Origin: Ornithinibacillus contaminans | GTDB taxonomy: Bacteria > Bacillota > Bacilli > Bacillales > Amphibacillaceae | Length of the DNA: 64,000 nt | Assembly: GCF_001038425.2 (NCBI RefSeq) | Contig: NZ_LDPV02000052.1 | Coordinates: forward strand, 62,001-126,000 | Direction of reading: 5' to 3' | In this document: positions 61,603 through 64,000 of the stretch, one piece after another | Layout of the letters: each line of letters starts with the position of its first letter | Numbering within the stretch: the stretch's first letter is position 1 | Position numbers and translations under genes: made by a program | The notes under the pieces: model-generated | The model's database searches: none | The model's input: only the letters and a program-made list of their open reading frames with translations | Told to the model about the DNA's origin: nothing

Positions 61603-62790
61603 GTGGATATTCTTCTAGGGATATTGGCAATCATTGTTGTCCTCGGACTATCGTACATCTTATCAAATGATAGAAGGATTGTTAATTTTAAAGGGATTGG
61701 TATTATGATCCTTGCACAACTATTAATTACTTGGTTTATGTTCTCAACTACAATTGGACAAACAATAATAAATGGTATTTCTGCAGTGTTTAACAAGCTT
61801 ATTGAATTTGGTAATGTAGGTATTGATTTTATTCTTGGGGGGTTAGTAACAGAGGAAGGTGGAGCCTTTTTTATTAATGTTCTGCTGCTAATTATTTTCT
61901 TTGCTACAATCCTATCGGTTCTTACATACTTGAAGATTCTACCAATCATTATTAAATATATTGGTGGTGCGATTTCGAAAGTAACCGGGTTACCAAAAGT
62001 AGAATCCTTTAATGCTGTAAACAGTATTTTCTTTGGACAGTCTGAAGCATTAATTGCAATTCGTTCACAGTTCCAGCATTTAACGGCTAATCGTCTTTAC
62101 ATTGTAAGTGCTTCTGCGATGGGATCGGTATCTGCATCGATAGTAGGATCGTATTTGCAAATGCTACCAGCTCAATATGTTTTGGTTGCATTACCACTGA
62201 ATATGTTTAGTGCGCTTATCATTGCTTCTCTTGTGTCACCAGTTCGTGTACCAAAGGAAGAGGATAAAGTAGAGATTAAAGAAGTTTCGAATGATAGTAG
62301 TATTTTTGAAGCGATGGGTAACGGGGCGTTAGAAGGTGGTAAGATTGCCTTAATCGTTGCAACGATGTTAGTTGCCTTCATTGCATCATTAGAACTTGTT
62401 AACTGGATAATTCAAGCTATTTTCTCTGGTGTAACACTGCAACAAATTCTTGGCTATATTTTTGCTCCAGTTGGATTCTTAATGGGGATCCCAGCTAGTG
62501 AAATCGTCCAAGCGGGTGGTATTATGGGGACTAAAATTGTTACCAATGAATTTGTGGCTATGTTAGAATTCCAACAGCTTCTCGATGTCATGTCAGAGAA
62601 AACAATTGGTGTAGTAACAGTATTTCTTACTAGTTTTGCGAATTTCTCTTCTATTGGTATCATTGCTGGTACAGTACAAGGTATTGATCGCGAAAAAGGT
62701 AGAGAGGTTTCCAAGTTCGGATTGAAATTATTACTTGGAGCAACGTTAGCTTCTGTTCTTTCGGCAACGATTGCTGGATTATTTATTTAA
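61603..62790 (+). CDS. NupC-family concentrative nucleoside transporter
   Basis: Cation-coupled nucleoside uptake protein, 395 residues, with about nine or ten membrane helices. Family motifs are VESFNAVNSIFFGQSEALIAIR, SASAMGSVSASIVGSYLQML, EAMGNGALEGGKIALIV and TVFLTSFANFSSIGIIAGT. The start is GTG at 61603, seven bases after GGAGG; the frame is open upstream to 61579. It is a single-gene unit. Confidence 0.93.
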   Translation: MDILLGILAIIVVLGLSYILSNDRRIVNFKGIGIMILAQLLITWFMFSTTIGQTIINGISAVFNKLIEFGNVGIDFILGGLVTEEGGAFFINVLLLIIFFATILSVLTYLKILPIIIKYIGGAISKVTGLPKVESFNAVNSIFFGQSEALIAIRSQFQHLTANRLYIVSASAMGSVSASIVGSYLQMLPAQYVLVALPLNMFSALIIASLVSPVRVPKEEDKVEIKEVSNDSSIFEAMGNGALEGGKIALIVATMLVAFIASLELVNWIIQAIFSGVTLQQILGYIFAPVGFLMGIPASEIVQAGGIMGTKIVTNEFVAMLEFQQLLDVMSEKTIGVVTVFLTSFANFSSIGIIAGTVQGIDREKGREVSKFGLKLLLGATLASVLSATIAGLFI

Positions 62791-62828
62791 AAAAACTCGT
62801 CTGCTATTTTGCGAACGAGTTTTTTTCA
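62789..62828. terminator. Bidirectional terminator between transporter genes
   Basis: AAAAACTCGT and ACGAGTTTTT arms with T and A tracts on either side. It overlaps the end of the MATE gene on the minus strand. Confidence 0.85.
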
Positions 62829-64000
62829 TGCAAACGATATTTCTTTTGGACATGAATCAATCGGAAGAGTAAAGTGATGGCTCCGAAACTTAAGCCGACG
62901 ATAATTCCTACCCAGTAGCCAAAAGCTTCCAGTGAAGTGAAATTTGCCAGTATCCATCCAATCGGTAGTCCGATTACCCAAAACGATATTAGAGCGAGAA
63001 GTAACGTCACATTAACATCCTTATATCCTCTGAGTGCCCCTTGAATTGGAGCCCCGAAGGCATCTGCCAATTGATACACAATCGCATAGCCGATAAATTG
63101 TACGGTCAGTGCAATTACTTCTGGATCTGTATTGTAGAGTGCGGCGACATAATCGTTAAACACATACAGGATTACTCCATTAAATAATGCAATAAAAATA
63201 CCACCACCAATACCGATATAGCCATAGGTTTTTGCGTCTTGCATCCGTTTAGCGCCTACTTCAAATCCAACGGTGATGGTTAGGGCCATTCCGACACTTA
63301 ACGGAATCATATAAAGTAACGATGAAAAGTTCATGGCCGCTTGATGGGCGGCTATTGTATTTGTATTATATGCACTCATTAATAGGGTTACAGCTGCAAA
63401 GATACTCGTTTCAAAAAAGATGGCAAAACCGATTGGAACACCAATTTTTAGCTGCTCAAGCCACTCGTTGAATGCCGGCTTTACCCAAGCAGTAAATAAG
63501 CTAAAGTTCCGAAATGGTTGCACGTAAGCAATGATACTAACTGCGAATAAACAAGTAATCCAATAGGTTAACGCTGTGGCAATTCCAGCACCGATTCCAC
63601 CTAAAGCAGGAGCACCAAATTTACCAAAAATAAAGATGTAGTTAAACAGTAGATTTATTGGCAATGCTACTAAAATGATGATCATAGACATACGTGTGTG
63701 TCCTAACGCATCTAAATAGCAACGTAACGTATTAAAAATAAATAGCGGAATAACTCCGGTACCTATAGCGACTAAATAATACTTAGCCACTTTTCGAACG
63801 CTTTGTTCTAAATCCATCGTAGCTAGAATGGGATCTAATAGTAGCCAGCCAATAATTAGAACAATTAGTGCTAACCCCAATGATAAATAGATTGCTTGCT
63901 GTACCTTCGCTGTAATGGACTTTGTATCGCTTGCTCCTAATAGGTGGGCAACAATTGGCGTTATTGCAAGCAAGATACCGTTTATCCCGGTAAATACCGG
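62804..64000 (-). CDS. MATE-family efflux transporter, N-terminus beyond window
   Basis: Cation-coupled multidrug exporter of the MATE family. The minus-strand frame is open to the right edge (visible start PVFTGINGILLAITPIVAHLL), so perhaps 40-60 residues are missing. About ten to eleven helices are seen, with GTGVIPLFIFNTLRCYLDALGHTRMSM and GAPIQGALRGYKDVNVTLLL, matching NorM-type proteins. Substrates may be drugs or dyes; not predictable. Confidence 0.92.
   Translation of the reverse strand, partial: PVFTGINGILLAITPIVAHLLGASDTKSITAKVQQAIYLSLGLALIVLIIGWLLLDPILATMDLEQSVRKVAKYYLVAIGTGVIPLFIFNTLRCYLDALGHTRMSMIIILVALPINLLFNYIFIFGKFGAPALGGIGAGIATALTYWITCLFAVSIIAYVQPFRNFSLFTAWVKPAFNEWLEQLKIGVPIGFAIFFETSIFAAVTLLMSAYNTNTIAAHQAAMNFSSLLYMIPLSVGMALTITVGFEVGAKRMQDAKTYGYIGIGGGIFIALFNGVILYVFNDYVAALYNTDPEVIALTVQFIGYAIVYQLADAFGAPIQGALRGYKDVNVTLLLALISFWVIGLPIGWILANFTSLEAFGYWVGIIVGLSFGAITLLFRLIHVQKKYRLHEKNSFAK

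Overview
This window looks like chromosomal DNA of a low-GC, endospore-forming member of the Bacillaceae. That rests on gene content: a CotD-like coat protein, an SspL-like acid-soluble spore protein, a CsgA/YbxH-like protein, and gene orders matching Bacillus subtilis and relatives (sppA-yteJ, queG-yhbB-trmL, odhA-odhB, ycbLNOM-like and lnrJKLMN-like modules). A genus such as Oceanobacillus or Virgibacillus would fit, but that is inference. No phage, plasmid or intact transposase was seen; this is mostly core and soft-core chromosome broken by small decayed patches and non-coding repeats.

Layout. 1-6.7 kb: an ABC exporter (cut at the left edge), a CotD-like protein, YpsA, a GNAT-DUF1992 fusion, a DUF1906-type exported protein, a methyltransferase and a Nudix hydrolase. 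6.7-11.2 kb: a YiiX-like cysteine hydrolase, an OmpR-family regulator, a two-gene ABC exporter and an intramembrane-type kinase. Two promoters here carry the same four-box operator. 11.2-12.6 kb: a decay patch with a frameshifted membrane gene, a truncated VOC gene, a palindromic repeat and an ATPase remnant. 12.7-20.8 kb: lipoproteins, tRNA-Thr and tRNA-Ser, two acetyltransferases, fosB, an ArsR/AHSA1-PDZ pair with its operator, pdxK, a manganese catalase, csaA and a HEPN-like/CBS protein. 21-34.7 kb: transport and metabolism, including a class V aminotransferase-serA operon and a SAM-riboswitch-controlled MetE-like enzyme, then sppA-yteJ and an acyl-CoA synthetase.

34.7-36 kb holds two small spore genes, a possible structured RNA with a terminator, and a strict 20-bp tandem array. 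36-42.2 kb has hydrolases, maf, a PhoD-like phosphatase, a deleted DJ-1 gene and a DNA glycosylase. At 42.2-42.6 kb a very small hydrophobic ORF faces a convergent structured RNA across a shared terminator; I read this as a candidate type I toxin-antitoxin locus. 43-48.5 kb is a five-gene two-component/ABC module like the linearmycin-resistance system. 48.7-53.3 kb has a second alpha/beta hydrolase, an S9 peptidase, a small kinase and D-amino-acid transaminase. 53.5-54 kb is a tRNA-Gly locus in which the 5' half of the tRNA is repeated twice upstream in 157-bp tandem units. 54-64 kb is queG-yhbB-trmL, odhAB, a nucleoside transporter and a MATE transporter cut by the right edge.

Functionally the window is rich in envelope-stress and antibiotic-defence modules (two regulator-ABC systems, FosB, DHA2 and MATE exporters). 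The most unusual structure is non-coding: the candidate toxin locus, the tRNA-half repeats, the duplicated operator, and the tandem and palindromic repeats.
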